Shown: in pieces, positions 45,370-54,448 of the stretch | Position numbering within the stretch: the stretch's first letter is position 1 | Layout of the letters: every line of letters begins with the position of its first letter | Assembly: GCF_030160715.1 (NCBI RefSeq) | Contig: NZ_BSOW01000041.1 | Coordinates: 1-64,000 of the forward strand | DNA length: 64,000 nucleotides | Direction of reading: 5' to 3' | From: Bradyrhizobium iriomotense | Lineage (GTDB): Bacteria > Pseudomonadota > Alphaproteobacteria > Rhizobiales > Xanthobacteraceae | Notes under the pieces: model-generated | Told to the model about the DNA's origin: nothing | Databases searched by the model: none | Seen by the model: only the letters and a program-made list of their open reading frames with translations | Made by a program: the position numbers and the translations under genes

Positions 45370-45651
45370 TATGCGAGCTATCCTATCCGTCGGATTCGTT
45401 GCGGAAGGCGCGATAATCTGCCGCGAGCTTCAAGCGGAGAATCTCACGACGGATAGCGCAATTATTGGTTAGATGTCGCTATCACTTTACTACATTGCAG
45501 ATCCGGCCGAGAGGGTGACTGCCGCGCAGAGCATCGGTAATATTAACGTAGGAAGTTCGAATGGGTACTAAGTTCCGGACAGCTGAAGACGACCGGATGT
45601 GCGTCCATTTGAGGTGCCGAATGGCAAGCAGTACTGGGCGGCTAGTCCCAC

Positions 45652-46590
45652 TTAACGAGAACGGATTAGCCTAAGAGCTCTTGCCAGGATGCGTCTTGGT
45701 CTTAGCCTTTGAGCCAGCTGGCGGCCGCACTCGGCCGCCAGCTCAATTCTGTCCTGCAGGGTTGCCGGCAAACGCGGTGCCAGGCTGCGTGCAAACGCGA
45801 AACGTATCGACCTATCCAGCCGGGGAGTCATCAGGTTTGAGTCAACGATGTAGATGTTAACCCATTCAAGAAAATTAATGCGCGCGGAGTGAGGCTTCAT
45901 GCGGTCATAATCACCGGATGCTGTCGCGCGGGCCGAGGTGGAATCGGCATGCTGTCGATACCGGCTGGTCGGAGTGTCTGCCACGAACGCTGGATAGCGG
46001 AGCAACAGTTTTACCAAAAGAGTTTGATCTTCGTAGAGTCGAAACGACTCATCGAATCCTCCGACGGACTGCAAAGCTTCGCGACGGACCATGATGGCGC
46101 AAATGCAAGGGACTTGGGAGCGTTGACGAAGGATGACCTTGTCCAGCAGTTTTGGTGGCATGTGCAAACGGCCGGATTCGCTCGGCATCTGCTCCGTCCA
46201 GTTTTGAGAGGGGTCGTCGGGAAACCACCATAAGGTCGGTCCGTACGTCAACATTGCCTGAGGGTTTGCCTTAAACGCTTCGAGGTCCTTTTCAAACTTT
46301 TTCGGTTCGAACAGGTCATCGCCATCAAGGAATGTTATGAACCTGCCAGATCCAATTCGTAATCCGGTGTTGCGGGCTGCCGCCGCGCCACGACCATTCG
46401 ACCGAACGAGACGGATTCTCGGATCTTCTGCCGCGGCCGCGGCCGCGATCTCGACACTTTGGTCGGAGGACCCGTCATCCACGAGTATCATCTCCCAATC
46501 GATGAACGTTTGCGCGCGCACGCTTTCGATCGCCGCAGATAGATATCGCTCGAGGTTGAGAAAGGGAGTGATGACGGAAATGACCGGCAT
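45652..46590 (-). CDS. Family 2 glycosyltransferase
   Basis: The 312-residue protein has VISVITPFLNLERYLSAAI, ILVDDGSSDQSV and FLDGDDLFEP (DxD site). LYEDQTLLVKLLLRY is the ED-type motif. Its ATG shares a base with the stop of the GT2 gene at 46590-47495 (TAATG), so the two are translationally coupled. Confidence 0.92.
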   Translation of the reverse strand: MPVISVITPFLNLERYLSAAIESVRAQTFIDWEMILVDDGSSDQSVEIAAAAAAEDPRIRLVRSNGRGAAAARNTGLRIGSGRFITFLDGDDLFEPKKFEKDLEAFKANPQAMLTYGPTLWWFPDDPSQNWTEQMPSESGRLHMPPKLLDKVILRQRSQVPCICAIMVRREALQSVGGFDESFRLYEDQTLLVKLLLRYPAFVADTPTSRYRQHADSTSARATASGDYDRMKPHSARINFLEWVNIYIVDSNLMTPRLDRSIRFAFARSLAPRLPATLQDRIELAAECGRQLAQRLRPRRILARALRLIRSR

Positions 46591-47495
46591 TAGCTAGGTA
46601 TCAACCTGCGTAAGATGGCTCTCGGTTTACGAAAGACGGCTTTCAAGTGCTCCGATGCCAGCAGCCAAAGTTGCTTACGAATGAGTGACTGAACCAGTTT
46701 GGATACCCTTGGATCTGCGGTTGTGTTCCCAAGGTATCGTTTGAGCCAGATTAGGAAGCGAAAGCGTGCCCGCGCATCTCTATCTGCGGCGGCGGATACG
46801 GCGCCCGCACTTGAGCTATGCTGGCGATACTTGAACAATACCTCCCCAGACACAAAAAAGGAGGCAATCAAAAGGGCCTTGGCAAAGAACACAGCGTCTT
46901 CGAACATGCCCCCGAAGGCGGGCTCAAACCCGCCGGCCTCCTCCACCAGGGTTCGTCTCAAAAGAGAGCCACTTGTAGTCGGGCTCTGGTAGATGTTGAG
47001 CAATTGCGAAAGGAGCAGCGCCGGCGGATGATGAATCTGATCTGGCGTCACGCCAAGCTCGTAAGAGAAGTCCGGTTCGTTCGTATTCCCGCCCTCCCAC
47101 GAATGCCAAATGAGCGCTCTTCCATAGGTTGCGCCCACACAAGGCTGTGCATCGAGGATCGCGACCTGGGCAGCCAGTTTGTTAGGGAGCCACACGTCGT
47201 CGGCATCCAGAAACGCGACATATTCGCCACGCGCGTGCGAAAGTCCCAGGTTGCGCGTCGCGCTCATTCCATGATTTTGCTCATCGGCATGGCGCAACCA
47301 ACGAACAAGACCGGGGAAGGTTTGCGCAAATCTCTGCGCGATTTCACGACTTGAATCTGTTGAACCGTCGTCGACGACGAGAAGCTCCCAATCGGTGAAA
47401 CTTTGCGCCAGCACGCTTTTGATTGCTTCGCCGAGGAATTTCTCTCCGTTATAGACGATAATAATGCAGCTGACTTTGGGCGACATAGATTTCAA
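46590..47495 (-). CDS. Family 2 glycosyltransferase
   Basis: The 301-residue protein has VSCIIIVYNGEKFLGEAI, LLVVDDGSTDSS and FLDADDVWLP, the GT2 motifs. GMFEDAVFFAKALL is the ED motif. An internal ATG at residue 4 (MSPKVS) is an alternative start. It is coupled to the next GT2 gene by TAATG. It probably adds a neighbouring residue of the same repeat unit. Confidence 0.92.
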   Translation of the reverse strand: MKSMSPKVSCIIIVYNGEKFLGEAIKSVLAQSFTDWELLVVDDGSTDSSREIAQRFAQTFPGLVRWLRHADEQNHGMSATRNLGLSHARGEYVAFLDADDVWLPNKLAAQVAILDAQPCVGATYGRALIWHSWEGGNTNEPDFSYELGVTPDQIHHPPALLLSQLLNIYQSPTTSGSLLRRTLVEEAGGFEPAFGGMFEDAVFFAKALLIASFFVSGEVLFKYRQHSSSAGAVSAAADRDARARFRFLIWLKRYLGNTTADPRVSKLVQSLIRKQLWLLASEHLKAVFRKPRAILRRLIPS

Positions 47496-47667
47496 TAGCC
47501 ATAACTGCGGACCACGCGTTTGGGCTCGCCAGCCTTGCTAGTAGCTCAGACTAGGTCGGCATGTCCGCACTGGAAACCACCAAAGAGTGCATCGGATTCG
47601 AATCCGTTCGATTTTGCGAGCGAGATCAGGCCGACATATAGTTGTCAACCGATGCATTCCGACCTGC

Positions 47668-48759
47668 TCAGGCGTGCCTCGACCTGCCGTCAATCGGGTA
47701 ACCAGCAAAACCAAGCCATTCGACCGATCGCCGGCAGCCCTCATCGAAGGTTATAGGCGGGCAATAACCCAATTCGCGTTCGGCGCGCGCGTATGGTGGC
47801 CGGTATGACGAGGTATGCAACAATGCGCGCTCCAGCGTAACGGGGTAAGAGGCTGGGTTTTCCGTATTGAGAGGCCAACGCATCTCACGAATGGCCGCCT
47901 TCACAGCCGCTCTTGCCGGGCGCGGAACGATCCAGCGCAGGCTTTGATATGAATTCATTGCCCCCACTCTCTGCGCCAAGGAGGGACGCTCATCCACCGC
48001 GTCAGCCATCTTTGGGGTTGGTAAACCGTCCAGATCGTAACCCAGCGCCTCGCAGATTGGAAGATAAAGGTCTCGCCACGTGACTGCCTCCGCGTCTCCC
48101 AAAAGGAACGCCTTACCGTCAACGTTTGGCGCAACCAGCGCCAGTTTGATCGCGTGAACGAGATTGTCCACGTAGATCGAGTTGCACACGCCCCACCCGC
48201 CTTCCGTAAGGTATGCCGTGCCGTTCAGAATCTCGTCTGCGACGCCACCAGTCCATTGCGACCGCGGGCCAAAGACAATCCCGGGCCGCAATATCACGAC
48301 TTCGACTCGACCGATCTCTCGGAGCCGTCCGAGCTGTTGCTCTGCGACGACCTTTGCGCTGTTGTAAGCGAGTGGCTGCCTTTTGGAGAGCGGCGTCGTC
48401 TCGTCTACGCCAGTTGCCGGCGACTGCCCGTGAACAGAGGCAGAGCTGAGATAAATCAGCCGTCGCACGTTGGATCTCATGGCCGCGCGGTAGACAGGCT
48501 CTATGGAGCGGACGATTGTCTTTGGGTCTCCTGCTATTGCCATGATGACATTGTCACAGCCTTCAAATGCAGCAGTCAAAGAGTTTGTATCGAGAGCATT
48601 CGCGATCTGAACCGGAAGATCAAAACGTCGTGGAAGCGCAGCTCGCGAGGGTCGCTGAACGACGGGGCATACATCCACGTCACCGTCGCGTTGAAAAATC
48701 TCAACGGTTCGATTGCCGATAAATCCGCTTGCACCCAAAACCGCGATCCGTCGCATCAT
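47668..48759 (-). CDS. NAD-dependent sugar epimerase/dehydratase
   Basis: The 363-residue extended SDR has IAVLGASGFIGNRTVEI at the cofactor site. The catalytic residues are LSSASVHG with LAYNSAK (Tyr-x3-Lys). It is a divergent member with a substrate I cannot assign. It follows the Gfo/Idh-type oxidoreductase by 27 bases. The pair may make an unusual sugar in two redox or epimerisation steps. Confidence 0.85.
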   Translation of the reverse strand: MMRRIAVLGASGFIGNRTVEIFQRDGDVDVCPVVQRPSRAALPRRFDLPVQIANALDTNSLTAAFEGCDNVIMAIAGDPKTIVRSIEPVYRAAMRSNVRRLIYLSSASVHGQSPATGVDETTPLSKRQPLAYNSAKVVAEQQLGRLREIGRVEVVILRPGIVFGPRSQWTGGVADEILNGTAYLTEGGWGVCNSIYVDNLVHAIKLALVAPNVDGKAFLLGDAEAVTWRDLYLPICEALGYDLDGLPTPKMADAVDERPSLAQRVGAMNSYQSLRWIVPRPARAAVKAAIREMRWPLNTENPASYPVTLERALLHTSSYRPPYARAERELGYCPPITFDEGCRRSVEWLGFAGYPIDGRSRHA

Positions 48760-48786
48760 TCCGCATCCAAGTTCGCGCGCTTGCGG

Positions 48787-49842
48787 CTAGAGCATCCAGC
48801 CGGCAGACATTGGAGCCCGTGTTGCATAACATCCTTCAATGAGTTTCAAAGTGGTGAGGGCGTCAGATCCGGAAACAATTTCTGCGTGCCCAGTTAATGC
48901 AGCAATCGTTGCCTCGAGCTGAGAATCGAAGGCGAACTCAAAATCCGGGCAGACGGAGCCGAGGGTAGGTTCAGCGCCCCGGTTGACTGGATGGTGAAGA
49001 AGCACTTCAGCAGCCGAATTAGCCCCATGAAGGCCGAACGAAAAGTTTCTGGCGTCATTTGCGATCCAAGTGAGCCAACCGTTGGTCGCCCGAACAAAAT
49101 AACGATTGGGGCGTGCCCAATCGCGGCTGAGCCGGATATCCGCCTCGAAGTCGCGGAACCTTAAAGTAATCCGGCAATTGGCCTCAACGCCTCCCATGGA
49201 GTCGTCTTCGTAGACGGCGGAAAGCGGCTCGCCGAACCACCATCGGAGGAGGTCAAGAACATGTGTGCCGATGTCCAGCAGTACTCCCCCGCCGCTCTGG
49301 CTCCGGGTGAAATAGTCTGGAGATGCGACGGGCCAATCGAAGGGACCTCCCTCAAAAACATCGATGAAGGTCACGTCGCCCAAGACCTTCGAGTTGAGTA
49401 ATTCCCGTATCGACCGGGTAGCTGCGAACCGACGACGCATCAGCCCAACCGACAGTAAACGGTTGCATTTCGCTGCGGCTTCGACCATGCGTTCACCGTC
49501 CTTGACATTCGTCGCGAGCGGCTTCTCACAATGCACCGCGATGCCGGATTCCAACGCGTCTATCGCCTGCCGCGCGTGAAATTCCGGCGGCGAGGCGAGA
49601 ATGATCAGTTGGGTCGATTTACAAAGTAGGTCTTCGTAGGACGATACCGTTCTGGGCCCAGAGAGATTTTTTGCAAAGATGGCGGCGGCTTTCGGATCTG
49701 GGTCAAAGACCCCCTCAACATGGAGACGACCAGCTGCCTCGAGTCGTCGCAAAGCCGGTGCATAGTACAGGCGAGAAACTGCGCCGCAGCCTGCCACGGC
49801 CACTCGCACGGGCGATGAATACCTGGCTTGCGCGGTTGTCAT
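48787..49842 (-). CDS. Gfo/Idh/MocA family oxidoreductase
   Basis: The 351-residue protein has VRVAVAGCGAVSRLYYAPAL as the Rossmann start and VHCEKPLATN as the EKP motif with the catalytic Lys. A C-terminal beta-sheet domain follows. The family oxidises or reduces ring carbons of sugars and inositols. I place the start at ATG 49842, which overlaps the GT2 stop as ATGA. An upstream in-frame ATG at 49929 would run into that gene. Confidence 0.9.
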   Translation of the reverse strand: MTTAQARYSSPVRVAVAGCGAVSRLYYAPALRRLEAAGRLHVEGVFDPDPKAAAIFAKNLSGPRTVSSYEDLLCKSTQLIILASPPEFHARQAIDALESGIAVHCEKPLATNVKDGERMVEAAAKCNRLLSVGLMRRRFAATRSIRELLNSKVLGDVTFIDVFEGGPFDWPVASPDYFTRSQSGGGVLLDIGTHVLDLLRWWFGEPLSAVYEDDSMGGVEANCRITLRFRDFEADIRLSRDWARPNRYFVRATNGWLTWIANDARNFSFGLHGANSAAEVLLHHPVNRGAEPTLGSVCPDFEFAFDSQLEATIAALTGHAEIVSGSDALTTLKLIEGCYATRAPMSAGWML

Positions 49843-50825
49843 TTCTTGGTCCCCATGCCGAGTCTCTTCGATAAGAGACGACAGAAGCGCAGCACGATCC
49901 TTGGGGAGCAGCTCAGCCGCAGTGCGCACTTGAGATGGGCATCTACCGCTTCAACATCGCCTCGTAACAACAATTCTTCTGCCGTCGTCAAAGCAACGCC
50001 GGCATAAACATTCCGAGCGCGAAGTGCTGCATGGCGTAATCGCTTCGGCAGGTAATCACGGAATATCGCGATGGCCTGGCGCGAATACTCCAACTCCTGT
50101 GCCAACCTTCTGTGGCGCCCTGTATTAGAGTCATCATGCATCCGATAGCTCGCCAGCACCTCCGGCTCGTACCAGACGTTGTACCGAGCGGCAATCCTGA
50201 CCCACATTTCCCAGTCTTCGCTGCACGTGAGCCGTTCATCGAAGCCACCAAGCTGCTCGTATACCGCACGACGCACGGCTATGGACGGCGTGGCGATCCG
50301 TTGCTCTTCGGCAAGACGAGCCAGTCCATCTTCGAGGCAGCCTGCCTCCACTCGTTCCAGCGCCGAAGACGACTTGAAACGACCTTCAGGATCGACAAAA
50401 GCATGACGGCAAAAAGCCGCTCCCACGCTTTGATCGGTGTTAAACCCTCGCTCAAGAGCTGCGTAGAATCCTGGCGACACGAAATCGTCCCCATGAAGAA
50501 GGTGTATCAGGTCGCCTCTAGCTCTATTCAGGCAAGCGGCGAAATTTCGAATATGCCCGACGTTGGTACGTTGGCGATAGAACGTTACGCGCCCTTTTCC
50601 GATGCGCCTAACCATCTCGGCCGGATCGTCCATTGTTGAGGCATCGTCAATCACCTCGATCTGCATCTGCGCGATGCCCGGGTCCTGGTCCAGAACACTT
50701 CGCAATGCTTGTTCGAGGAAACGCCCGCAATTGAATGTTGGAATCATGACCGACCATGTCGGCCGCGGACCGCCGTCTATTATCGGAAGGACGCGCGATC
50801 GAAAGATGGTCGCAGGAGCAAGCAA
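49839..50825 (-). CDS. Family 2 glycosyltransferase with an unusual start
   Basis: The 328-residue protein has TWSVMIPTFNCGRFLEQAL, EVIDDAS and HLLHGDDFVSP, with TCSEDWEMWVRIAARY as the ED motif. The frame is open upstream to 51281, but that part overlaps the preceding GT2 gene. No ATG or GTG lies near the end of that gene. AAAGGAGG near 50845 is five bases before an ATT codon at 50837, which overlaps the upstream TAG as ATTAG. TTG at 50825 is the nearest usual start and is used here. The start is uncertain by about four codons. Confidence 0.82.
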   Translation of the reverse strand: MLAPATIFRSRVLPIIDGGPRPTWSVMIPTFNCGRFLEQALRSVLDQDPGIAQMQIEVIDDASTMDDPAEMVRRIGKGRVTFYRQRTNVGHIRNFAACLNRARGDLIHLLHGDDFVSPGFYAALERGFNTDQSVGAAFCRHAFVDPEGRFKSSSALERVEAGCLEDGLARLAEEQRIATPSIAVRRAVYEQLGGFDERLTCSEDWEMWVRIAARYNVWYEPEVLASYRMHDDSNTGRHRRLAQELEYSRQAIAIFRDYLPKRLRHAALRARNVYAGVALTTAEELLLRGDVEAVDAHLKCALRLSCSPRIVLRFCRLLSKRLGMGTKK

Positions 50826-50832
50826 GCTAGCG

Positions 50833-51852
50833 CTAATGTAGTCCTCCTTTGGCAAGGCGAATGGCGAGCCGGCATACGTCGACCAACGATACGGAACGTC
50901 CGACACCGCCTCCTCGCACGCTTCGCCAAAGGCAGTCCCACGCCAAGCGCGACTGTCCGTTTCCTGCGTACACAGTTGCCCACTCGAAAAAATACCGCGA
51001 GCAACCTTCCTGAGCGAAAGTCCGTCGTGAGGTGCCCCCAGTCTTTCCCATTCTGTGATAGAACCTTGAAATTCGATCCATTTTTTTACGGCTCGGAAGA
51101 GCGGAAAATTCGCTACTCGGATGCTGCCGATAAGCTCCGACAATTTCGTCTGCGAAAGCGATCGGTCCGTGCTCTGCGCAAAGGATGTAGAGCGACCAAT
51201 CGGTGATGGGGAACAATGCGTCGTACCAGCTGCCCAACCCTTCGAGGCACGCGCGGCGAAGCATGCCGGTGCAGGTTGCAAATGGGTTGCCTTCCCAGAT
51301 CTCGTTCAACGTAAACACCTTCGGTAAATCAGATCTTGTCCAGCGGCGCCTGGCGGGACACGTATCGTCGATAAGGGCGTTGTGAAAAACGGCGGAATAG
51401 TGCGGGTTGGCATCGAGAAAGTTTGCTTGCTGCTCGAGCTTATTGTTCGCCATCCAATAATCGTCACCGTCCAAGATACAAACGTAACGCCCCGCCGCAC
51501 TCCTTAGCGCTCTGGCAACAACTTCATTTGAACGAATGTTTTGCTCTGAAAGCATTAGGCGAATGCGTTTGTCACGTCTTGCATAGTCTTGCACGATATC
51601 GCGCGTCCGGTCCGTCGACTTATCCTCGCTGATAATCACCTCGAGAAGGCGATCTGTCGACTGCGCCAGTACACTCTCGATTGCCTGTGCGATGAAGTCT
51701 TCGTGGTTGTAGGTAACAACGATGACGCTAATGTCGGCCGCACGCGCTTGCCCAGAGGTGTCTTCTAAATCTGCTGCGTTGTAATTGATGTTAGCCATAT
51801 TGTTTAGCAGCAGAACACCAGGCTTGTGAAAGTTTAGCGTCGGTGGGCTCAA
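50833..51852 (-). CDS. Family 2 glycosyltransferase
   Basis: The 339-residue protein has ISVIVVTYNHEDFIAQAI, VIISEDKSTDRT and ILDGDDYWM as the GT2 motifs. The N-terminal 40 residues are poorly conserved. A second ATG at residue 19 (MANINYN) may be the true start. It heads the minus-strand unit that runs to the epimerase gene at 47668. Confidence 0.9.
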   Translation of the reverse strand: MSPPTLNFHKPGVLLLNNMANINYNAADLEDTSGQARAADISVIVVTYNHEDFIAQAIESVLAQSTDRLLEVIISEDKSTDRTRDIVQDYARRDKRIRLMLSEQNIRSNEVVARALRSAAGRYVCILDGDDYWMANNKLEQQANFLDANPHYSAVFHNALIDDTCPARRRWTRSDLPKVFTLNEIWEGNPFATCTGMLRRACLEGLGSWYDALFPITDWSLYILCAEHGPIAFADEIVGAYRQHPSSEFSALPSRKKMDRISRFYHRMGKTGGTSRRTFAQEGCSRYFFEWATVYAGNGQSRLAWDCLWRSVRGGGVGRSVSLVDVCRLAIRLAKGGLH

Positions 51853-52019
51853 ACCTCCAGCTCCTTGCGTTCCGTAGTCCGCGCGCTCGCAAGTGACGCC
51901 GGTCCGTTGGTTGGCCCAGTATGGGCCCCAAGATAGGCGAGGCGAACCCGAGAATTCAAGCCTCGTCTAAGTTGCAATACGTCAAGGGCCGATAAGGTCG
52001 CTGATTAACGCTAACCCTA

Positions 52020-52029
52020 CCGTTAACGG
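52020..52029. promoter_or_regulatory. Palindrome CCGTTAACGG upstream of galE
   Basis: It is identical to the palindrome at 33149-33158 upstream of manC. It lies 73 bases before the galE ATG. A second inverted repeat, GGCCCA-GTA-TGGGCC, is at 51913-51927 in the same divergent gap (51853-52101). The gap has no gene. Confidence 0.3.
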
Positions 52030-52101
52030 AGCGGATGGGCCATGGTATGCAAGTGCTTGTCCATTGTGGGCTCGAGCGGTGCGCCGAGGGAGAGCAACGT
52101 T

Positions 52102-53079
52102 ATGCCAATTCTAGTGACCGGCGGGGCAGGCTACATCGGCAGCCATACGGTTCTGGACCTGGTTGACGCCGACGAGGCGGTTATTGTGCTCGACGACCTC
52201 TCCAGCGGCTTCGAGGCCGCTGTGCCTCCAAATGCCCGGCTGGTTGTTGGAGACGTCGGTGACGTGATGCTCGTGTCCCGCCTCATTGCGGAGCACAACA
52301 TCGATGCAATTATCCACTTCGCTGGCTCGATCGTCGTTTCCGAGTCGGTCGGGGACCCGCTTCACTACTATCTGAACAACACCAGCAAGACACGGAGCTT
52401 GATCGAGGCTGCCGTGGCAGGCGGTGTGTCGCATTTCATATTTTCCTCGACCGCGGCGGTCTATGGGTCCGAAGGGTCGCTGCCCGTTAGAGAAGGTGAT
52501 CCCGTTCGGCCGCAGTCGCCTTACGGTCGATCCAAGCTGATCTCGGAGTGGATGCTGGAAGACGTTTGCAGAGTGCATCCACTCAGATATGCCATCTTGC
52601 GATATTTCAACGTAGCGGGAGCCGATCCGCAGAGAGGCATCGGGCAGGCGACGCGAGGCGCCAGTCACCTGATCAAGGTCGCAAGCGAGGCGGCTCTCGG
52701 CAAAAGACAGTTTGTCGAGGTATTCGGTACCGACTATCCAACCTATGACGGGACCTGCATTCGAGATTACATCCACGTCAAGGATCTCGCGGTTGCTCAT
52801 CGGCTTGCTCTTGCGCGGCTTCGGAACGGGGGTTCAAGTCTCACGGCAAATTGCGGTTATGGTCGTGGCTATTCGGTCATGGATGTGCTGCGTACCGTCG
52901 AACAGATAGCTGGATCGAAGCTCGACATCCGCACGACGGCGCGGCGCGCCGGAGATCCTGCCGCGGTTGTGGCCGACTCAAGCCTGGCGAGATCCGAGCT
53001 TGGATGGACTCCAATCTTCGGTACCATCGATGCAATTGTCAGGAGTGCCCTCGAATGGGAGCGATTTCGATCATATTGA
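52102..53079 (+). CDS. galE: UDP-glucose 4-epimerase
   Basis: The 325-residue extended SDR has PILVTGGAGYIGSHTVLDL at the NAD site, IVLDDLSSGF after strand 2, FAGSIVVSESV, FSSTAAVYG and YGRSK (catalytic Tyr and Lys). CIRDYIHVKDLAVAH is typical of GalE. The ATG at 52102 has GGGAGAG upstream and is preferred to an ATG 60 bases earlier. It is the second GalE-type gene of the window and differs clearly from the one at 38129, so one of them may act on another UDP-sugar. Confidence 0.93.
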   Translation: MPILVTGGAGYIGSHTVLDLVDADEAVIVLDDLSSGFEAAVPPNARLVVGDVGDVMLVSRLIAEHNIDAIIHFAGSIVVSESVGDPLHYYLNNTSKTRSLIEAAVAGGVSHFIFSSTAAVYGSEGSLPVREGDPVRPQSPYGRSKLISEWMLEDVCRVHPLRYAILRYFNVAGADPQRGIGQATRGASHLIKVASEAALGKRQFVEVFGTDYPTYDGTCIRDYIHVKDLAVAHRLALARLRNGGSSLTANCGYGRGYSVMDVLRTVEQIAGSKLDIRTTARRAGDPAAVVADSSLARSELGWTPIFGTIDAIVRSALEWERFRSY

Positions 53080-53086
53080 TTGATAA

Positions 53087-53371
53087 CGGGCAGATATAGT
53101 CGTTTCCCACGGCAGTCAGCGGCTCAGAAGCCTCGCAGCGGAATGCGACTATACAATTGGACTGAGCACCAGCAATTGCATCGCGACTCCAAAGGATGAT
53201 CTGCTTGACGTGTCGCGAATAGAGGTGAGAGGCGATTGTACCGGTGAGTCGTTTATCGTGTCACTGGGTATGCCGATGACGGGCGCCGTTCGTGCATGCT
53301 TGGTCAATGCAATTCTATCTTGCCTATACCTGGCCGTGAGGGCTTGCGCCAGGTTCGACTCGCAGGCGTAG
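53087..53371 (+). pseudogene. Orphan open frame resembling a polysaccharide deacetylase C-terminus
   Basis: The plus frame is open for 94 codons with no good start. It reads SLAAECDYTIGLSTSN, then DLLDVSRIEVRGDCTGESF. This has the shape of the C-terminal end of NodB-type deacetylases (an 'ECGY-A-T-' helix, then a 'LRRIEVRGD' strand). The catalytic motifs would lie upstream but are absent, because galE ends there. It overlaps the 3' end of the minus-strand acyltransferase gene. The match is by eye only. Confidence 0.35.
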
Positions 53372-54448
53372 TTTCCAGCGGTCTAAAGCCGATTGGCCCA
53401 AACGCGTCACCGGCCGTTCCAGAACATGCCAGGAGATTGAAGCAAGAATAATCGTGAGGCCGACTGAGGTCAGCTTAGACAGCCAGTGAGGCAAAAAGTC
53501 AGTAAGGCCGTGTGTTTCGAGATAATACGGCACGAAGCCATGAAGCACATAAATTCCATAGCTAATCGCGCCAATATACTGAAGGGCCGAATTGTTGAGG
53601 ATATTGCCGGCCATGCCATGAAAACCGGTAGAGGCGCGTGCAATGACCCAGGCAAATATCATGGCGGCGGCGGTGTCCTCGGGCGCTGCTTGCGCAAAGA
53701 AAGTCTGGCTGTCGGGCGGCATTAGAGCAAGGATCAACCAAATGCACGTGCCTGCCAGGCCGGCCAACCAAAGGACTTCTGTTCTCTTCTTGTAGAGTGC
53801 AAGCAATGCGCCCATTGCTAACGAATCAAAGTACGCTGGAGGCAAGACCCATGCTCCAAAGTCGCCGAGCCCCTCCGCGCGCCAGATCAAGCGAAATGCC
53901 GGTGCCGCCGCGATGAAAACTATCAACAGTGCTGGTAGCAGACGGCGCGGCGTAAAGTAGATGACGAACGGCCAAAACAAATAGAACTGCTCTTCAACGG
54001 CCAAGCTCCATAGGGGGCTGACAGGACCAGGCCACGCGTCGACCTTGATGACGTAGAGATTGGTGAGATACGTCACGTGCCACAAAAAACCATCACGGAC
54101 CGCATTGATCCCCAAGACTGCGCAGACGGTTAAGGTGACTAGCAGAAGCGGATAGAGTCGAAATGCTCTGCGTGAGATGAAGCTGACGTATATTGGTCTG
54201 AAGGATGAAGCAGTCTCGCTTTCCCGTATCAGAATTGACGTGATGAGAAAGCCGCTAAGCACGAAAAAGCATTGAACGCCAAGCCTGCCCCAGTAAATTC
54301 CGAAGAGCCAGTACTTTTCGGTTAGATGATGCGTGTAGATTACAGCCAATATGCAAATTGCGCGCAAGCTGTGAAGCTGCGGCATGAACGCCAGCGAGCG
54401 CGAGCCGGTAGCTCTCGTGTTGGGTGGGTTATTCGGCCCCATGGCCAC
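53324..54448 (-). CDS. Acyltransferase 3 family membrane protein
   Basis: The 374-residue protein has about ten membrane segments. It opens LHSLRAICILAVIYTHHL, then LGVQCFFVLSGFLITSIL and SPLWSLAVEEQFYLFWPF. This is the classic acyltransferase-3 set with Arg and His near residues 29-41. It most likely O-acetylates a sugar of the polymer. It stands alone on the minus strand between galE and the RTX gene. Confidence 0.9.
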   Translation of the reverse strand: MAMGPNNPPNTRATGSRSLAFMPQLHSLRAICILAVIYTHHLTEKYWLFGIYWGRLGVQCFFVLSGFLITSILIRESETASSFRPIYVSFISRRAFRLYPLLLVTLTVCAVLGINAVRDGFLWHVTYLTNLYVIKVDAWPGPVSPLWSLAVEEQFYLFWPFVIYFTPRRLLPALLIVFIAAAPAFRLIWRAEGLGDFGAWVLPPAYFDSLAMGALLALYKKRTEVLWLAGLAGTCIWLILALMPPDSQTFFAQAAPEDTAAAMIFAWVIARASTGFHGMAGNILNNSALQYIGAISYGIYVLHGFVPYYLETHGLTDFLPHWLSKLTSVGLTIILASISWHVLERPVTRLGQSALDRWKLRLRVEPGASPHGQV

